Assembly (NCBI RefSeq): GCF_000600975.2
Contig: NZ_KK088653.1
Span: forward strand, 434,501-498,500
Length of the DNA stretch: 64,000 bases
DNA from: Limimaricola hongkongensis DSM 17492
GTDB lineage: Bacteria > Pseudomonadota > Alphaproteobacteria > Rhodobacterales > Rhodobacteraceae
Reading direction: 5' to 3'
A program made the position numbers and the translations under genes. The notes under the pieces were generated by a model. It did no database searches, was not told the origin of the DNA, and saw only the letters and a list, made by a program, of their open reading frames with translations. This document shows, piece by piece, positions 55,367 through 64,000 of this stretch (position 1 is its first letter; every line of letters starts with the position of its first letter).

Positions 55367-55972
55367 ATGTTCACAGGCATCATCACCGATATCGGCGAGG
55401 TTCTCGACGTGGTGCAGGAGGGCGACCTGCGCGCCCGTATCGCCACCAGCTACGATCCCGACAGCATCGATATCGGCGCCTCGATCGCCTGCGACGGGGT
55501 CTGCCTGACCGTGGTCGCGCTGGGCCGGAGCCCGCGCAACTGGTTCGACGTGCAGATCTCGGCCGAAACCGTGAACCTTACCAATATCGGCCGCGATGGC
55601 TGGCGCGCGGGCAAACGGCTCAACCTCGAACGCGCGCTGAAGGTCGGGGACGAGCTGGGCGGGCATATCGTGTCGGGCCATGTCGACGGCGTGGCCGAGG
55701 TGGTGGGCCTGCGCGACGAGGGCGACAGCCTGCGGGTGCGCTTTCGCGCGCCCGACGCGCTGGCCAAGTTCATCGCGCCGAAAGGGTCGGTCGCGCTCAA
55801 CGGCACCTCGCTGACGGTCAACGAGGTCGAAGGGGCGGAATTCGGCATCAACCTGATTCCGCACACCCGCGAAGTGACCAACTGGGGCGACCTGGTGGAG
55901 GGGCAGTCGATCAACCTCGAGATCGACACCATGGCGCGTTACGTCGCCCGGCTGCGCGACTGGGACAGCTGA
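55367..55972 (+). CDS. ribE: riboflavin synthase alpha chain
   Basis: 201 residues. Makes riboflavin from two molecules of 6,7-dimethyl-8-ribityllumazine. Two lumazine-binding repeats are visible: MFTGIITDIGEV with DGVCLTV, and GGHIVSGHVDGVAEV with NGTSLTVNEVEG. ACAGGAGC precedes the ATG. It lies divergent from kpsS and separated from ribD by the capsule genes. A long palindrome follows 58 bases after the stop. Confidence 0.95.
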   Translation: MFTGIITDIGEVLDVVQEGDLRARIATSYDPDSIDIGASIACDGVCLTVVALGRSPRNWFDVQISAETVNLTNIGRDGWRAGKRLNLERALKVGDELGGHIVSGHVDGVAEVVGLRDEGDSLRVRFRAPDALAKFIAPKGSVALNGTSLTVNEVEGAEFGINLIPHTREVTNWGDLVEGQSINLEIDTMARYVARLRDWDS

Positions 55973-56030
55973 CCATCCTGCGCGGGCGCCCGGCTGACGG
56001 GTGTCGCGCGTGCGGCCAGCGTCGTGTCGT

Positions 56031-56088
56031 GCGTATTTGGGGAACAAAGTAGCCAGGCGCGCTTGGCCACTTTGTTCCCCAAATACGC
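56031..56088. repeat. 58-base near-perfect palindrome between converging ribE and sdaA
   Basis: Perfect 20-base arms GCGTATTTGGGGAACAAAGT (56031–56050) and its complement (56069–56088) enclose a centre, GCCAGGCGCGCTTGGC, that is itself a palindrome with one wobble. The right arm is repeated exactly at 22287–22306. Position between two converging genes suggests a bidirectional terminator. Confidence 0.85.
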
Positions 56089-56117
56089 AAATTCCGACCC
56101 ATCGGCCCGCGCCGCCT

Positions 56118-57491
56118 TCAGCAATTGGGCAGGTTCACCGCCAGCCCACCCTGCGAGGTTTCCTTGTACTTGTCGCTCATGTCGCGCCCGGTTTGGCGCA
56201 TCGTCTCGATCGCCACGTCGAGCGGCACGAGATGCGCGCCGTCGCCCCTGAGCGCGAGGCTCGCCGCCGCCACCGCCTTGACCGCGCCCATGCCGTTCCT
56301 TTCGATGCAAGGGACCTGAACGAGCCCCGCGACCGGGTCGCAGGTCATGCCGAGATGGTGTTCGAGCGCGATTTCGGCGGCGTTCTCGACCTGGCCCGGC
56401 GTGCCGCCCAGCACCGCCGCGAGCCCTGCGGCGGCCATCGCGGCGGCGGAGCCGACCTCGGCCTGACAGCCGCATTCGGCGCCCGAGATCGAGGCGTTCT
56501 CCTTGATCAGCCCGCCGACCGCAGCGGCGGTCAGCAGGAATTCGGGCACCCGGTCGCTGCTGGCACCGGGCACGTGATCGAGCCAGTAGCGAATGACGGC
56601 GGGCACCACGCCCGCCGCGCCGTTGGTGGGCGCCGTGACGACCTGTCCGCCGGCGGCGTTTTCCTCGTTCACCGCCATGGCATAGGCCGAGATCCAGTCG
56701 GTCACGAGATGCGGCGCCGCCATGTTGCCGCCGCGTTCGGCGCGCAGCGAGGCATGGATCGCCGCCGCCCGGCGGCGCACGCCAAGCCCGCCGGGCAAGG
56801 TGCCCTCGGCGTGCAGCCCGCGATCGATGCAATCGGACATGACGCGCCAGATCTTCTGAACGTCACCGTTCAGGTCGGTGCGCGGGCGGCGCGCTTTCTC
56901 GTTGGCGCGCTTCATCGCCGCGATCGACAGCCCGCTTTCGGTGGCCATGCGCAGCATGCCGGTCGCGCTGGCGAAGGGGTAGGGGACGGGCGGGCCGGTG
57001 TCCGGGGCGGGACCGGCCTCAAGCTCCTCGGCGGTGCGCACGAAACCGCCGCCGATCGAATAATAGGTCATCTCCGTCACCACGTCGCCCTGCGCATCAT
57101 GGCCGCGCAGCACCAGCCCGTTCGCGTGGCCGGGCAGCGGCGGGCCGTAATCGAAGACGAGATCCGCCTGCGGATCGAAGCGCAGCGCGGCAAGCCCCTC
57201 AGGGTGCAGCACTTTTTCGGCGCGCAGCCGTGCAAGCTCGGCCTCGGCGGCTTCGGCGTCGTAACCCGCCACCGTGATCCCGGCGAGGCCGAGCATCACC
57301 GCCCGGTCGGTGGCGTGGCCCGCCCCGGTGAAGGCGAGCGAGCCGTGCAGCCGTGCCGAGACGCCCGCGACCTTGAAGGGCTGCGCGCGCAGATGGCCTA
57401 GAAACCGTTCGGCCGCGACCATCGGGCCGATGGTGTGCGACGAGGACGGGCCGATGCCGATCTTGAAGATGTCGAAGACGGAGAGAAACAT
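56118..57491 (-). CDS. sdaA: L-serine ammonia-lyase (iron-sulfur type)
   Basis: 457 residues, the single-chain form. Deaminates L-serine to pyruvate with a [4Fe-4S] cluster. SSSHTIGPM is at the N-terminus; the catalytic and cluster region shows [14 protein letters not shown] and [18 protein letters not shown], carrying the conserved cysteines. ATG 57491 overlaps the TGA of the GST gene (TGATG). Ends at the long palindrome. Confidence 0.95.
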   Translation of the reverse strand: MFLSVFDIFKIGIGPSSSHTIGPMVAAERFLGHLRAQPFKVAGVSARLHGSLAFTGAGHATDRAVMLGLAGITVAGYDAEAAEAELARLRAEKVLHPEGLAALRFDPQADLVFDYGPPLPGHANGLVLRGHDAQGDVVTEMTYYSIGGGFVRTAEELEAGPAPDTGPPVPYPFASATGMLRMATESGLSIAAMKRANEKARRPRTDLNGDVQKIWRVMSDCIDRGLHAEGTLPGGLGVRRRAAAIHASLRAERGGNMAAPHLVTDWISAYAMAVNEENAAGGQVVTAPTNGAAGVVPAVIRYWLDHVPGASSDRVPEFLLTAAAVGGLIKENASISGAECGCQAEVGSAAAMAAAGLAAVLGGTPGQVENAAEIALEHHLGMTCDPVAGLVQVPCIERNGMGAVKAVAAASLALRGDGAHLVPLDVAIETMRQTGRDMSDKYKETSQGGLAVNLPNC

Positions 57492-58192
57492 CAGGTGGCA
57501 TATCCTTCGGGCGGATGCGGGGGGTGTGGATCGGTGAAGGGGCGCGGCCCGAGCCCCTCGGCCTCGATCGCGGCCCGGACCGAGGGCCGCGTTTCGAACC
57601 GCTCCAGAGATGCGCGCAGGCCGGGCCAGCGGGCAAGGTCGAACCAGCCGGTGCCGCTTTCGGGATAGAGCGCGCACCAGCGCAGCATCGGCGCGAGATA
57701 GCAGTCGAGCGCCGAAGGCTGATCCGCGCCGAGCCAGCCGCCCAGGCTGGGCGTTGCCGCCTCCAGCCGGTCGAGCATTTCCAGCGTGCGCTGCGCGGTG
57801 CGTTCGTGCAGCGCGAAGACCTGTTCGGGCGCGATGTGCTCGCCGCCGTAGAACAGCATCCGAAGCGCCGGGTGCAGCGTGTTCGACAGCCAGAACAGCC
57901 AGGCCAGCGCCATGCCGCGCTCGGGCGCGTCGGGGGCGGGCATCAGCACCGCGTGGCGGCGATGCCGGTCCGACAGCCACAACAGGATCGCCGCGGTCTC
58001 GAAGATCGGACCTTCATCGGTTTCGAGCACCGGGATCATGCCATGCGGGTTGAGCGCGAGATAGCCCGGCGCCCGCTGCGCGCCCGCCCGACGGTCCACC
58101 AGCGCGGCGTGATAGTCGAGCCGCAGCTCCTCGAGCGCGAGCCGCACGCAAAGCGAGGCATTGTCGGGGGCGTAGTGCAGGCGCAGGGTCAT
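57491..58192 (-). CDS. glutathione S-transferase family protein
   Basis: 233 residues. The thioredoxin-like N-terminal domain has LHYAPDNASLCVRLALEE, the cis-proline in GMIPVLETD and the GSH-binding ETAAILLWLSD; a helical C-terminal domain follows. A serine (NASLC) could be the activating residue. Substrate unknown. It is coupled to sdaA by stop-start overlap and divergent from rpiA. A 168-base gap separates it from rpiA. Confidence 0.9.
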   Translation of the reverse strand: MTLRLHYAPDNASLCVRLALEELRLDYHAALVDRRAGAQRAPGYLALNPHGMIPVLETDEGPIFETAAILLWLSDRHRRHAVLMPAPDAPERGMALAWLFWLSNTLHPALRMLFYGGEHIAPEQVFALHERTAQRTLEMLDRLEAATPSLGGWLGADQPSALDCYLAPMLRWCALYPESGTGWFDLARWPGLRASLERFETRPSVRAAIEAEGLGPRPFTDPHPPHPPEGYAT

Positions 58193-58360
58193 GGGGCATC
58201 CTCCGGGGCACGGGCGCGGATCTCTGGCCCTGATGCGACCATTCGCGCGCGGTTCGCGCAAGGGGAATGCCCGGACAGCGGCAAAGTTGCGCGACGATTG
58301 CCCCTCGCAGGCGGACGCCATCTTTCCTATAACCGGGTCGGACCCGCGAAGAGAGGCAGC

Positions 58361-59146
58361 ATGGCCAAAGACCTGTCACCCGTTGAAAAGGCGAAGTTCG
58401 TCGCCGCCAAGCAGGCGAGCCGCATGATCGAGGACGGCATGCGCGTCGGCCTCGGCACCGGATCGACCGCCGAATGGCTGGTGCGCTGCATCGGCGAAAT
58501 GGTCCGCGACGAGGGGCTCGCGATCCGCGCGGTGCCGACCTCGCGCCGCACCGCCGACCTCGCCCGCGAGCTCGGGATCGAGGTGGTGACGCTCGAGGAG
58601 GCGGGCTGGCTCGACCTGACCATCGACGGCGCCGACGAGGTCGATGGCGCGCTGAACCTGATCAAGGGCGGCGGCGCCGCGCTCTTGCACGAAAAGATCG
58701 TGGCCACGGCCTCGGACCGGATGGTGGTGATCGCCGATGCGACCAAGCGGGTCGAGACGCTCGGGGCGTTTCCGCTGCCGGTCGAGATCATCCCCTTCGG
58801 CTGGCAGGCGACCAAGGTGCTCGTGGAGGAAACGCTGGTCGGGCTCGACGTGCTGGGCCGCGAGGTCGAGCTGCGCATGAAGGATGGCGAAGCCGTGCGC
58901 ACCGATGAGGGCAACCACATCCTCGACCTGCATCTCAACCGGATCGGCAATGCGCGCCAGCTCGGGCTCGCGCTCAACCAGATCGCGGGCGTGGTCGAAA
59001 ACGGGCTATTCGTCGATATCTGTGACGCGCTCGTGATCGGGCATGGCGATGGGCGGGTCGAGAGCTACGATCTGCACGGCGAGGCGGAAGAGACGCAGTT
59101 CGACTTTCTCGCCACCGACAACATCTTCACCGATATTTCCGACTAG
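58361..59146 (+). CDS. rpiA: ribose-5-phosphate isomerase A
   Basis: 261 residues. Interconverts ribose-5-phosphate and ribulose-5-phosphate. Conserved motifs are GLGTGSTAEWLV, TIDGADEVDG (catalytic acidic residues) and KGGGAALLHEK. GAGAGG lies upstream of the ATG. The gor gene follows after 13 bases, so they probably form an operon supplying and using NADPH-linked metabolism. Confidence 0.96.
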   Translation: MAKDLSPVEKAKFVAAKQASRMIEDGMRVGLGTGSTAEWLVRCIGEMVRDEGLAIRAVPTSRRTADLARELGIEVVTLEEAGWLDLTIDGADEVDGALNLIKGGGAALLHEKIVATASDRMVVIADATKRVETLGAFPLPVEIIPFGWQATKVLVEETLVGLDVLGREVELRMKDGEAVRTDEGNHILDLHLNRIGNARQLGLALNQIAGVVENGLFVDICDALVIGHGDGRVESYDLHGEAEETQFDFLATDNIFTDISD

Positions 59147-59159
59147 GACAGACCGACTT

Positions 59160-60602
59160 ATGGCATTCGACTATGATCTCTTCGTGATCGGCGGCGGCTC
59201 GGGCGGGGTGCGTGCCGCGCGCACCGCCGCCGCCACCGGGGCAAGCGTGGCGCTGGCCGAGGAAAGCCGCATGGGCGGCACCTGCGTGATCCGCGGCTGC
59301 GTCCCGAAAAAGCTCATGGTCTATGCCTCGGGCTATGGCGAGGTGCTCGACGAGGCGCGCGCCTATGGCTGGGAAATCGGCGAGGGCCGGTTCGACTGGC
59401 GGCCCTTCCGCGAGAAGCTGCATGCCGAGCTGGACCGGCTCGAGGGCGTCTATCGCCGCCTGCTCGACGGCTCTGGCGTCGAGATGCACGACCAGCGCGC
59501 GCGCATTGCCGATCCGCACACGGTCGAGCTGGCAGACGGCACCCGCAAGACCGCCAAGCACATCCTCGTGGCGACCGGCGGGCGCCCGGTGCGCCCCGAC
59601 ATGAAGAACGCGCATCTGGGCATGGTTTCGGACGACATCTTCGATCTCGAAACCTTGCCGAAATCTGTGCTGATCGTCGGTGGCGGCTACATCGCCTGCG
59701 AATTCGCCTGCATCCTGCACGGGCTGGGCGTGAAGGTGACGCAGTTCTATCGCGGCGCGCAGATCCTGCGCGGCTTCGACGACGAGGCGCGTGGCCTGAT
59801 CGCGGATTCGATGCGCGAGCGCGGCATCGACCTGCATCTGGGCACCAACGTGGTCGAGATGTGCCCCGAGAGCGAGGCATCCGATCCGGCGCATCACGGC
59901 GGCACCGGCTCGGACGCGGCGGGCGGCAACGGCGTGGCCGAGGCCGCGCCCGGCACCAAGGGACCGGTCTGGGTCAAGGCCACGAATGGCGACGAGCGGG
60001 TCTATGACGCGGTGCTCTTCGCGACCGGGCGCAAGCCCAACACCGACGGGCTCGGGCTCGAAGAGGCGGGGGTCGAACTGGCGCGTGGCGGCGCGATCGA
60101 GGTCGATGACTACAGCCAGACCGGCTGCCCGTCGATCTACGCCATCGGCGACGTCACCGACCGGGTGAATCTGACGCCGGTGGCGATCCGCGAGGGCATG
60201 CAGTTCGTCGAGACCGTGTTCAAGGGCAACCCGACGCCGGTCGATCACGCGCTGATCCCCTCGGCGGTGTTCACCCAGCCCGAGCTCGGCACCATCGGCC
60301 TGACCGAAGAGGCGGCGCGCGAGATCGAGCCGGTCGAGGTCTATTGCTCGTCCTTCAAGCCGATGCAGTCGGCCTTCGCGGGATCGAGCGACCGGGTGCT
60401 GATGAAGCTCGTGGTGTCGGTCGAAACCCGCAAGATCCTGGGCTGTCATATCGTCGCACCCGAGGCGGGCGAACTGATCCAGCTTGCCGGGATCGCGGTC
60501 AAGATGGGCGCGACCAAGGAGGATTTCGACCGGACCGTGGCGGTGCACCCGACCATGGCCGAGGAGATCGTCACCATGCGCGAGCCGGTGCGGCGTTCTT
60601 GA
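59160..60602 (+). CDS. gor: glutathione-disulfide reductase
   Basis: 480 residues. FAD-binding GGGSGGVRAA, redox-active C42 and C47 (GGTCVIRGCVPKK), NADPH-binding VGGGYIACEFACILHGLG and the C-terminal HPTMAEE with the catalytic base histidine are all present. Between the NADPH domain and the central domain, about 30 low-complexity residues rich in Gly, Ala, Ser and Thr (from SEASDPAHHGG to APGTKGP) are inserted compared with typical Gor. Follows rpiA by 13 bases. Confidence 0.93.
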   Translation: MAFDYDLFVIGGGSGGVRAARTAAATGASVALAEESRMGGTCVIRGCVPKKLMVYASGYGEVLDEARAYGWEIGEGRFDWRPFREKLHAELDRLEGVYRRLLDGSGVEMHDQRARIADPHTVELADGTRKTAKHILVATGGRPVRPDMKNAHLGMVSDDIFDLETLPKSVLIVGGGYIACEFACILHGLGVKVTQFYRGAQILRGFDDEARGLIADSMRERGIDLHLGTNVVEMCPESEASDPAHHGGTGSDAAGGNGVAEAAPGTKGPVWVKATNGDERVYDAVLFATGRKPNTDGLGLEEAGVELARGGAIEVDDYSQTGCPSIYAIGDVTDRVNLTPVAIREGMQFVETVFKGNPTPVDHALIPSAVFTQPELGTIGLTEEAAREIEPVEVYCSSFKPMQSAFAGSSDRVLMKLVVSVETRKILGCHIVAPEAGELIQLAGIAVKMGATKEDFDRTVAVHPTMAEEIVTMREPVRRS

Positions 60603-60631
60603 ATACCGCCCCTGAGGGCACACATGCAAAG

Positions 60632-60653
60632 CGTGCCGGGTGAAACCGGCACG
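60632..60653 (+). terminator. hairpin between gor and hflK
   Basis: CGTGCCGG and CCGGCACG form a perfect 8-base stem around GTGAAA, 29 bases after gor. GGGGGAAA follows rather than a T-run, so it may be a leader hairpin of hflK rather than a terminator. Confidence 0.4.
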
Positions 60654-60682
60654 GGGGAAACCAACAAGGGAACAGAGGCTTC

Positions 60683-61873
60683 ATGGCTGGAAACAACGGC
60701 GGCCCCTGGGGCGGCGGCGGCGGTGGGCGCGGCCCCACCGGCGGCGGGGATGACGACAGGCGGCCCGGTGGGCCGCAGCGACCGCGCCGCCCCGGCGAGG
60801 GCCCGCAGATCGACGACCTGATGAACAAGGGCCGCGAGCAGCTGCGCGTGCTGATGGGCGGCGGCGGCAATCGCGGCACCGGCTCGGGCGGTGGCAATGG
60901 CGGCCCCGGATTCCAGATGTCGCGCGGCACCATCGGCCTCGCCGCTGTCGGTGCGCTGGTGCTGTGGGGCGTGATGTCGTTTTATACCGTGCGCCCCGAA
61001 GAACAGTCGGTCGAGCTGTTTCTCGGCTCGTATTCCTCGACCGGCAGCCCCGGTCTGAACTTTGCACCGTGGCCGCTGGTCACGCATGAGGTCGTCAACG
61101 TCACCTCCGAGCGGACCGAGAACATCGGCATCGGGCGCGACAATAACGGGCTGATGCTGACCACCGACGCCAATATCGTCGATATCGGTTTTCAGGTGGT
61201 GTGGAACGTCTCCGATCCGGCGAAATTCCTGTTCAACATCCGCGACCCGCAGCTCACCGTACAGGCGGTGTCCGAATCCGTGATGCGCGAGATCATCGCC
61301 GCGTCGAACCTCGCGCCGATCCTCAACCGCGACCGCGGCCTGATCGCCGACACCGCGATGGAATCGATCCAGGCGACGCTCGACGCCTATGACAGCGGCA
61401 TCAACGTGGTCCGGGTCAACCTCGACCGCGCCGACCCGCCCTCGGAGGTGATCGACGCCTTCCGCGACGTGCAGGCCGCCGAGCAGGAGCGCGACCGGCT
61501 GCAGCGTCAGGCCGACGCCTATGCCAACCGGGTGCTCGCCGAGGCGCGCGGTGAAGCGGCTCAGACCATCGAGCAGGCCGAAGGCTACCGCGCCCAGACC
61601 ATCAACGACGCTCTGGGTCAGGCCAGCCGCTTCTCGGCGGTGCAGGACGAATACGCGCAGGCGCCGCAGGTCACGCGTCGCCGCCTCTATCTCGAATCGA
61701 TGGAGCGGGTGCTGGGCGATGTCGACAAGATGGTGCTCGACCCGTCGATCACCGGCGGCGAAGGCGGCGGTACCGGCATCGTGCCGTTCCTGCCGCTGAA
61801 CGAGCTGGGCCAGCGTTCGGACCGCCAGAACCAGCAGGGCGCGGCCGCGTCTTCCAACGGCCAGGGGAACTGA
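60683..61873 (+). CDS. hflK: FtsH protease activity modulator HflK
   Basis: 396 residues. A Gly/Pro/Arg-rich cytoplasmic N-terminus (1–80) precedes one membrane helix (about 83–102) and a periplasmic SPFH/prohibitin domain (VRPEEQSVELFLG onward), ending in coiled coil. HflK with HflC surrounds FtsH and restrains its proteolysis of membrane proteins. It is the first gene of hflK–hflC–DUF2065–degP, one base before hflC. Confidence 0.95.
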   Translation: MAGNNGGPWGGGGGGRGPTGGGDDDRRPGGPQRPRRPGEGPQIDDLMNKGREQLRVLMGGGGNRGTGSGGGNGGPGFQMSRGTIGLAAVGALVLWGVMSFYTVRPEEQSVELFLGSYSSTGSPGLNFAPWPLVTHEVVNVTSERTENIGIGRDNNGLMLTTDANIVDIGFQVVWNVSDPAKFLFNIRDPQLTVQAVSESVMREIIAASNLAPILNRDRGLIADTAMESIQATLDAYDSGINVVRVNLDRADPPSEVIDAFRDVQAAEQERDRLQRQADAYANRVLAEARGEAAQTIEQAEGYRAQTINDALGQASRFSAVQDEYAQAPQVTRRRLYLESMERVLGDVDKMVLDPSITGGEGGGTGIVPFLPLNELGQRSDRQNQQGAAASSNGQGN

Positions 61874-61874
61874 G

Positions 61875-63014
61875 ATGAAGAAGACCGCATTCCTGCTTCC
61901 CGCTCTCGTCATCGCCGTCGCGGCGATCCTGTCGTCGATCTACGTCGTGGACGAACGCGAAAAGGCGCTGGTGCTGCAATTCGGCCAGATCCGCCAGGTC
62001 AAGGAAGAGCCCGGTCTCGGGCTCAAGGTGCCGCTGATCCAGGAGGTCGTGACCTATGACGACCGGATCCTGTCGCTCGACACCGACACGATCGAGGTGA
62101 CGCCGTCGGATGACCGCCGTCTCGTGGTCGACGCCTTCGCGCGCTACCGCATCTCCGACGTGGTGCAATTCCGTCAGGCCGTCGGCGTCGGCGGCGTGCG
62201 CGCCGCCGAGGACCGGCTGTCGTCGATCCTCAACGCGCAGATCCGCGAGGTGCTCGGCGCCGATCAGGTGACCTCGGACACGATCCTCTCCTCGGATCGC
62301 CGCGGCCTGATGAACCGGATCCGCGAACAGGCGCAGCGCTCGGCGCAGGGCCTCGGCATCGACGTGGTCGACGTGCGGCTCAAGCAGACCAACCTGCCGA
62401 GCCAGAACCTCGACGCGACCTTCGCCCGGATGCGGGCCGAGCGCGAGCGCGAGGCCGCCGACGAGATCGCGCGCGGCAACGAGGCCGCGCAGCGGGTGCG
62501 CGCGCTGGCCGACCGGACCGTGATCGAAACCATGTCGGAAGCCGAGCGCGAAGCGCAGGTGACCCGAGGCGAGGCCGACGCCGAGGCCAACGCGATCTTC
62601 GCGAGCGCCTACAACGCCGACCCGGAGTTCTTTGACTTCTACCGCTCGCTTCAGGCCTATGAACGCGCGCTGCAGGGCTCGAACTCGCAGCTGGTTCTGA
62701 CGCCCGACAGCGCCTTCTTCGATTACCTCTACAACGACGACCTGCCCGAGGGCGTGACCCCCGCCCCGGCGCGGGCGCGTGGGGCGTTCGACGGCGGCAT
62801 CGAGGAAGAGCCCGGCTCGGGCGGGACCGGGGCCGGGGTGATCCGGCTCGACAGCCTGCAGGTCACCCAAGGCGAGGACGGCGCGGTCGTCTTCTCGACC
62901 CAAGAGGGCGAGATCGACGCGCAGGCCGATGCCGACGCCGCCGCCGAAGGCCAGGCCGAAACGCTGCGGCCGCGGGTGATCCTGCCCGAAGACGATACGG
63001 CGACCGCGCAGTGA
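61875..63014 (+). CDS. hflC: FtsH protease activity modulator HflC
   Basis: 379 residues. N-terminal membrane helix (5–24), then an SPFH domain (VVDEREKALVLQFGQI), a coiled coil with QTNLPSQNLDATFARMRAERE, and a Gly/Ala/Asp-rich C-terminal extension from about residue 298, about 60–80 residues longer than E. coli HflC. The ATG follows the hflK stop by one base. The DUF2065 GTG overlaps its stop. Confidence 0.95.
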   Translation: MKKTAFLLPALVIAVAAILSSIYVVDEREKALVLQFGQIRQVKEEPGLGLKVPLIQEVVTYDDRILSLDTDTIEVTPSDDRRLVVDAFARYRISDVVQFRQAVGVGGVRAAEDRLSSILNAQIREVLGADQVTSDTILSSDRRGLMNRIREQAQRSAQGLGIDVVDVRLKQTNLPSQNLDATFARMRAEREREAADEIARGNEAAQRVRALADRTVIETMSEAEREAQVTRGEADAEANAIFASAYNADPEFFDFYRSLQAYERALQGSNSQLVLTPDSAFFDYLYNDDLPEGVTPAPARARGAFDGGIEEEPGSGGTGAGVIRLDSLQVTQGEDGAVVFSTQEGEIDAQADADAAAEGQAETLRPRVILPEDDTATAQ

Positions 63015-63205
63015 CGCCGATCCTGCTGGGCCTCGGCCTGGTGCTCGTGGTGGAGGGGCTGGCCTGGGCGCTGGCCCCTTCTCTGATTCTGAGGATGCTC
63101 GAAACGCTGCGCGACATGCCGCCCGAGCAGCGCCGCGTGGCCGGGCTGGTGACGCTGGCGCTCGGGGTGGGGCTTTTGTGGATCGCGCGGCAGACCACGC
63201 TCTGA
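63011..63205 (+). CDS. DUF2065 (YjeT-like) small membrane protein
   Basis: 64 residues with two membrane helices (about 3–22 and 43–60). GLVLVVEGLAWALAP and a GVGLLWIAR-type ending are DUF2065 signatures. GTG start overlaps the hflC stop (GTGA). It regularly lies in hflKC loci; function unknown. Confidence 0.88.
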   Translation: MTPILLGLGLVLVVEGLAWALAPSLILRMLETLRDMPPEQRRVAGLVTLALGVGLLWIARQTTL

Positions 63206-63262
63206 TGGCGCGCGCGCGAAGGTTTCAACCTTTCACACCGCTTTGACACGCCGCGACGGGGG

Positions 63263-63290
63263 CTTGAGTTGCCACGCCGCGATCTTAGGT
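63263..63290 (+). promoter_or_regulatory. candidate heat-shock (RpoH, sigma-32) promoter of the degP-like gene
   Basis: CTTG (63263–63266), exactly 17 bases, then CTTAGGT (63284–63290) matches the alphaproteobacterial heat-shock consensus CTTG-N17/18-CYTATNT at all but one informative position. It lies about 70 bases before the protease start. An AAGGTT-TC-AACCTT inverted repeat lies upstream near 63220–63233. Confidence 0.55.
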
Positions 63291-63362
63291 TGATGGTCAG
63301 CCCCGACCGGAGCCGCGCTTCGCATCGCGCTCCGACGCACAGGACGAAACAGGAGTGTGCCC

Positions 63363-64000
63363 GTGAACGCCAAGACCAGATCGACGTCCCCCGTCACCCT
63401 CGTACGTGCCGTTTCGGTGCTGGCCCTGGGCGCGGCGCTGGGGCTGGGGCAGGTGGCCCCGCTTGCCGCGCAGGATACCGCCGTGACGCCCGAGGTCGAC
63501 GCGCCGACCACCGCCGATGCGCCCGATGCGACCCGTCCGCTCACCTTTGCCGATCTGGCCGAGCAGGTCAGCCCGGCGGTGGTCAACATCACCACCTCGA
63601 CCATGGTCTCGGCGCCTGCCGGTCCGCAGGGCATGGTGCCCGAAGGCTCGCCCTTCGAGGAGTTCTTCCGCGATTTCCAAAATCGCGGCGACGACGCGCC
63701 GCGCCGCTCCTCGGCGCTCGGGTCGGGCTTCGTGATTTCGGATGATGGCTATGTGGTCACCAACAACCACGTCATCGACGGCGCCGACGAGATCAATATC
63801 GAGTTCTTCTCGGGCAAGACGCTGGTGGCCGAGGTGGTGGGCACCGATGCCTCCACGGATATCGCGCTTTTGAAGGTCGAGGCCGAGGATCTGCCGCATG
63901 TCGAATTCGGCGACAGCACCGCCGAGGGCGCGCGCGTCGGCGACTGGGTGATGGCGATGGGCAACCCGCTGGGCCAGGGATTTTCGGTTTCGGCCGGTAT
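63363..64000 (+). CDS. DegP/HtrA-type periplasmic serine protease (runs off right edge)
   Basis: The first 212 codons are present. A signal peptide (cleavage near LAA-QD, residue 36) is followed by the trypsin-like domain: catalytic histidine in TNNHVIDGADEI and aspartate in STDIALLKVE are seen; the serine motif and PDZ domains lie beyond the window. AGGAG precedes the GTG at 63363. Do-family proteases degrade misfolded envelope proteins. It follows hflKC–DUF2065 and has a likely heat-shock promoter of its own. Confidence 0.93.
   Translation, partial: MNAKTRSTSPVTLVRAVSVLALGAALGLGQVAPLAAQDTAVTPEVDAPTTADAPDATRPLTFADLAEQVSPAVVNITTSTMVSAPAGPQGMVPEGSPFEEFFRDFQNRGDDAPRRSSALGSGFVISDDGYVVTNNHVIDGADEINIEFFSGKTLVAEVVGTDASTDIALLKVEAEDLPHVEFGDSTAEGARVGDWVMAMGNPLGQGFSVSAG

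Overview
The window is high-GC DNA, densely packed with protein-coding genes, and reads as the chromosome of an alphaproteobacterium of the Rhodobacteraceae type. The basis is gene content and order: tadA–dnaG–rpoD, nrdR–ribD, hflK–hflC–DUF2065–degP, a pleD-like cyclase divergent from a DUF3572 gene, and methionyl-tRNA synthetase with a QFSTS motif. I see no rRNA, tRNA, insertion sequence, prophage or CRISPR array. Base composition is even, so nothing points to a recent island. About 62 genes are annotated, the first and last cut by the window edges, and no gap between genes exceeds 300 bases.

Layout. 1–5.5 kb: a MarR regulator coupled to a truncated secreted-protein gene, then an RND efflux pump with its adaptor. 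5.6–10.6 kb: a molybdenum hydroxylase module (XdhC, cytochrome c, [2Fe-2S] subunit, Tat-exported large subunit, small acidic secreted protein). 10.7–13.8 kb: an MpaB-family oxygenase, 4-hydroxyphenylpyruvate dioxygenase, a Rieske protein and a second MarR. 14–16.2 kb: an amino-acid (probably cystine) ABC transporter. 16.2–20.3 kb: a phosphorelay (NarL-type regulator, cysteine-free molybdopterin-fold secreted protein, hybrid kinase). 20.3–24.1 kb: a lytic transglycosylase, an HtrA-like protease and metG. 24.3–32.7 kb: metabolic and envelope genes, including a carnitine dehydrogenase–thioesterase fusion, NUDIX, fasciclin and HAD proteins and a degenerate PleD-like cyclase.

32.7–39.7 kb is a compact minus-strand run: small membrane protein, XpaC, TelA, DUF2927 lipoprotein, SPFH–GYF protein, zinc-ribbon membrane protein, then a PfkB kinase and dtd. 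It joins two modules known from Bacillus membrane-stress biology (XpaC–TelA and YdjG–YdjI) and is the best candidate here for an under-described system. Its xpaC appears frameshifted in a C-rich tract.

39.8–49.9 kb holds core information genes: rluB, tadA, dnaG, rpoD, rmuC, yjbQ, nrdR and ribD. The dnaG–rpoD gap carries five GANTC sites in 94 bases. 50–55.2 kb has an EF-hand protein and capsule genes (kpsC, wza/kpsD, kpsS) lying between ribD and ribE. 55.4–64 kb has ribE, sdaA, a GST, rpiA, gor and the membrane-protease group hflK–hflC–DUF2065–degP, the last preceded by a plausible heat-shock promoter. Long near-perfect palindromes sharing a GCGTATTTG outer arm occur at 41.4 and 56.0 kb, and a half copy at 22.3 kb.
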